NCBI GenBank assembly: GCA_044227605.1 | Contig: JBGAWJ010000079.1 | Coordinates: 1-7,460 of the forward strand | Reading direction: 5' to 3' | DNA from: JAEUKQ01 sp044227605 | GTDB taxonomy: Bacteria > Pseudomonadota > Alphaproteobacteria > JAEUKQ01 | Length of the DNA: 7,460 bases | Shown here: positions 6,421 to 7,460 of the stretch, piece after piece | How the letters are laid out: every line of letters begins with the position of its first letter | Position numbering within the stretch: position 1 is the stretch's first letter | Notes under the pieces: model-generated | What the model was told of the DNA's origin: nothing | Databases searched by the model: none | Seen by the model: the letters and a program-made list of their open reading frames with translations, nothing else | Program-made: the position numbers and the translations under genes

Positions 6421-7044
6421 TTATTTGCCCAACCGGTTGGCAGGGGCCATGATTTGGTCAAAGAATTGCCAACGGGTCAAAATCTGTTGGGCATCCTTAG
6501 TGGGTGAGCCGCAACCATACACATATCCGGGCAGTTGGCGGGTGTTCCCAAGATTAAGGTTGATCATATACCCGCCATCTTTTGAGCCGAAGATGACCAC
6601 ATTTTCCCCAGCTATTTTAAAAGGGGAATCGGCATCATAGGACTGTCTGTCATCTATAAAACACCCGCCCATCTCGCCGGAAACGGTGTTATAAACAATC
6701 ATGCCCCCATCATAACAACCCTCATGGTCACAACCGTAACTTTGCCCGACCAACCAATTGCCAATTTTGGCAACAATCGGGAAATGATCGCCTTCATCTA
6801 ATTCGCTGATCTTTGCGGCTACCATACATCCGTCATCGCCTGCAAATTTGGCGGAAATTTGGAAAGAGGCCACCTCAAAGAAAGTGAAGGACAGTGATTG
6901 GGCTTGGATGCGGTGATTGGAGGGATGCCCGATATATGCATCAAGGGCAGGAAGCCCCGCAGGGGATGGTTCACAAGCGCTGGCTTGTTGTGGGAAATAA
7001 AAACAGGATAGAAGTAGTAAAACGATGGGCGGAATATTTTTCAC
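6421..7044 (-). CDS. Ivy-like exported protein F (C-DHEG-C loop)
   Basis: 207 aa from a GTG at 7044, with AAGGA about 12 nt upstream. The signal peptide is MKNIPPIVLLLLSCFYF...ASA. Cleavage before C24 is likely; the residue at -3 is Ala, so a lipoprotein is possible but does not fit the strict lipobox. The mature part has YIGHP (37-41, variant of W-V-G-x-x-P), NWLVGQSYGCDHEGCYDGG (96-114), GGCF (126-129) and VYGCGSPTKDAQQILTRWQ (175-193). Loop C105-DHEG-C110 is the closest in the window to Ivy CKPHDC because it keeps a His between the two cysteines. C128 and C178 are the family pair; C73 is extra. Predicted to be periplasmic. It is the first and only undamaged gene of the minus-strand group F-E-D. 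A possible -10 (TATGAT, 7069-7074) lies upstream, after the direct-repeat box. Confidence 0.75.
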   Translation of the reverse strand: MKNIPPIVLLLLSCFYFPQQASACEPSPAGLPALDAYIGHPSNHRIQAQSLSFTFFEVASFQISAKFAGDDGCMVAAKISELDEGDHFPIVAKIGNWLVGQSYGCDHEGCYDGGMIVYNTVSGEMGGCFIDDRQSYDADSPFKIAGENVVIFGSKDGGYMINLNLGNTRQLPGYVYGCGSPTKDAQQILTRWQFFDQIMAPANRLGK

Positions 7045-7091
7045 AGCTAAAAAGTCCTTTTAATGGTTATCATACAAATCATTGCCGGAGG

Positions 7092-7111
7092 ATTATGGCA
7101 TGATTATGGCA
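7092..7111 (-). promoter_or_regulatory. Direct-repeat operator-like box upstream of Ivy-like F
   Basis: Read on the minus strand: TGCCATA (7111-7105), ATCA, TGCCATA (7100-7094), AT. The two repeats are identical to those before Ivy-like A. The box ends 47 nt before the GTG at 7044. On the plus strand it also appears as a tandem GATTATGGCAT pair about 58 nt before the divergent gene at 7170, so it could serve both directions. Confidence 0.55.
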
Positions 7112-7169
7112 TTTGGTATATCCTGCGGAATATTTTTTATCGGTAACAGGCAAAGGGGAAAAGATAAGA

Positions 7170-7460
7170 ATGATCAAAATATCTAGGGTTCTTCTGTGGC
7201 TTCACTGTTTTTGCCTGATGGCATCCTATCCCGCCGCCGCCCAATCGCCTGATCCAGGAATTTCTAAGGGTCATCAGTCCTTTCAGGCAATATGGGTTAA
7301 AGATTGGCAGCGGCAGTTGCAACAATTGGCTGGGCAAGAAAACTGGTCTTATATGAACCAGCTGCCGCTGGCCATCACCCGCCAACAGGTTGACCAAGCG
7401 GGTGTTGTCATGGGCTCTTATTGTAGGAAAGCATCTAATCTCATGGCATTGGGGCCAGGA
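7170..7460 (+). CDS. Exported protein, N-terminal part (cut by window edge), possibly a distant Ivy-like member
   Basis: The frame is open from ATG 7170 to the last base (97 codons) with no stop. AGGGGA lies about 11 nt upstream and GATAAGA closer. Residues 1-25 form a signal peptide (MIKISRVLLWLHCFCLM...AAA before QSPDP). The mature start has no W-V-G-x-x-P motif. It does contain FQAIWVKDWQRQLQQLAG, then ENWSYMNQLPLAIT and QAGVVMGSYCRKASN. The order Trp, P-x-A, hydrophobic strand, Cys-basic is similar to Ivy just before the inhibitory loop, but the decisive loop is only partly inside the window. It is divergent from F across 125 nt. A call beyond secreted protein is uncertain. Confidence 0.6.
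   Translation, partial: MIKISRVLLWLHCFCLMASYPAAAQSPDPGISKGHQSFQAIWVKDWQRQLQQLAGQENWSYMNQLPLAITRQQVDQAGVVMGSYCRKASNLMALGPG

Noticed and set aside
7100..7186. 28-codon ORF (MIMAFGISCG...) with GGAGG 8 nt upstream, overlapping the next gene's ATG
   Set aside because: It lies on the direct-repeat box, so the ATGs come from the repeat. There is no family resemblance or clear peptide character. A leader peptide is possible but not supported.
1..7460. tRNA, rRNA, insertion sequence or CRISPR array
   Set aside because: I saw no transposase motif, no IS-like terminal inverted repeats, no cloverleaf with T-loop consensus, and no repeat-spacer array.

Overview
The window looks like a piece of a draft (scaffolded) genome of a Gram-negative bacterium. 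It is probably a moderate-GC alphaproteobacterium, possibly host-associated, but that placement is only an inference. It rests on exported proteins with Sec signal peptides, strong Shine-Dalgarno sequences, and an alphaproteobacterial-style phage terminase end. A 10-N run at 232-241 marks an assembly gap.

Layout. (1) 2-277: the 3' end of a phage terminase large subunit, cut by the window edge and crossed by the gap. (2) 364-915: Ivy-like exported protein A (+), followed by a decayed Cys-containing partner gene (978-1306). (3) 1303-2427: a minus-strand GT92/GT2-like glycosyltransferase, with the 3' stub of another minus-strand gene just upstream (2437-2562). (4) 2613-4238: a plus-strand operon with a small six-cysteine exported protein and Ivy-like proteins B and C. 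(5) 4325-4432: two hairpins between convergent units. (6) 4420-7044: a minus-strand group read right to left, with Ivy-like F (intact), E (internal stop), D (lost ATG) and a frameshifted three-EF-hand exported protein. (7) 7170-7460: the start of another exported protein, cut by the right edge.

The main discovery is a local expansion of at least six mutually related exported proteins (A-F). Their core resembles the Ivy family (inhibitor of vertebrate lysozyme, named for its CKPHDC loop). They share a W-V-G-x-x-P entry motif, a hydrophobic WLVV strand leading into the inhibitory-loop position, a G-x-C strand, and a C-terminal C-G...A..(I/A)..W motif not known to me from classical Ivy. D, E and F keep a C-x4-C loop (CRWQGC, CRWQGC, CDHEGC). 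A, B and C lack its cysteines. Classical Ivy inserts this loop into the lysozyme active site, so the array looks like a set of periplasmic inhibitors with varied loops. Possible targets are host lysozymes, the cell's own lytic transglycosylases, or phage endolysins; these are inferences.

A second discovery is a 7-bp direct repeat (TGCCATA, 4-bp spacer, TGCCATA) that lies 43-47 nt upstream of the first gene of three separate transcription units: A (+), the small Cys protein-B-C (+) and F-E-D (-). Its 7+4 spacing resembles a PhoB-type response-regulator box. It suggests that the whole expansion is one regulon.

Several members are visibly damaged (E stop codon, D start codon, EF-hand frameshift, partner remnant, GT-upstream stub). 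This points to an array that expands and decays, or in part to draft-assembly errors.
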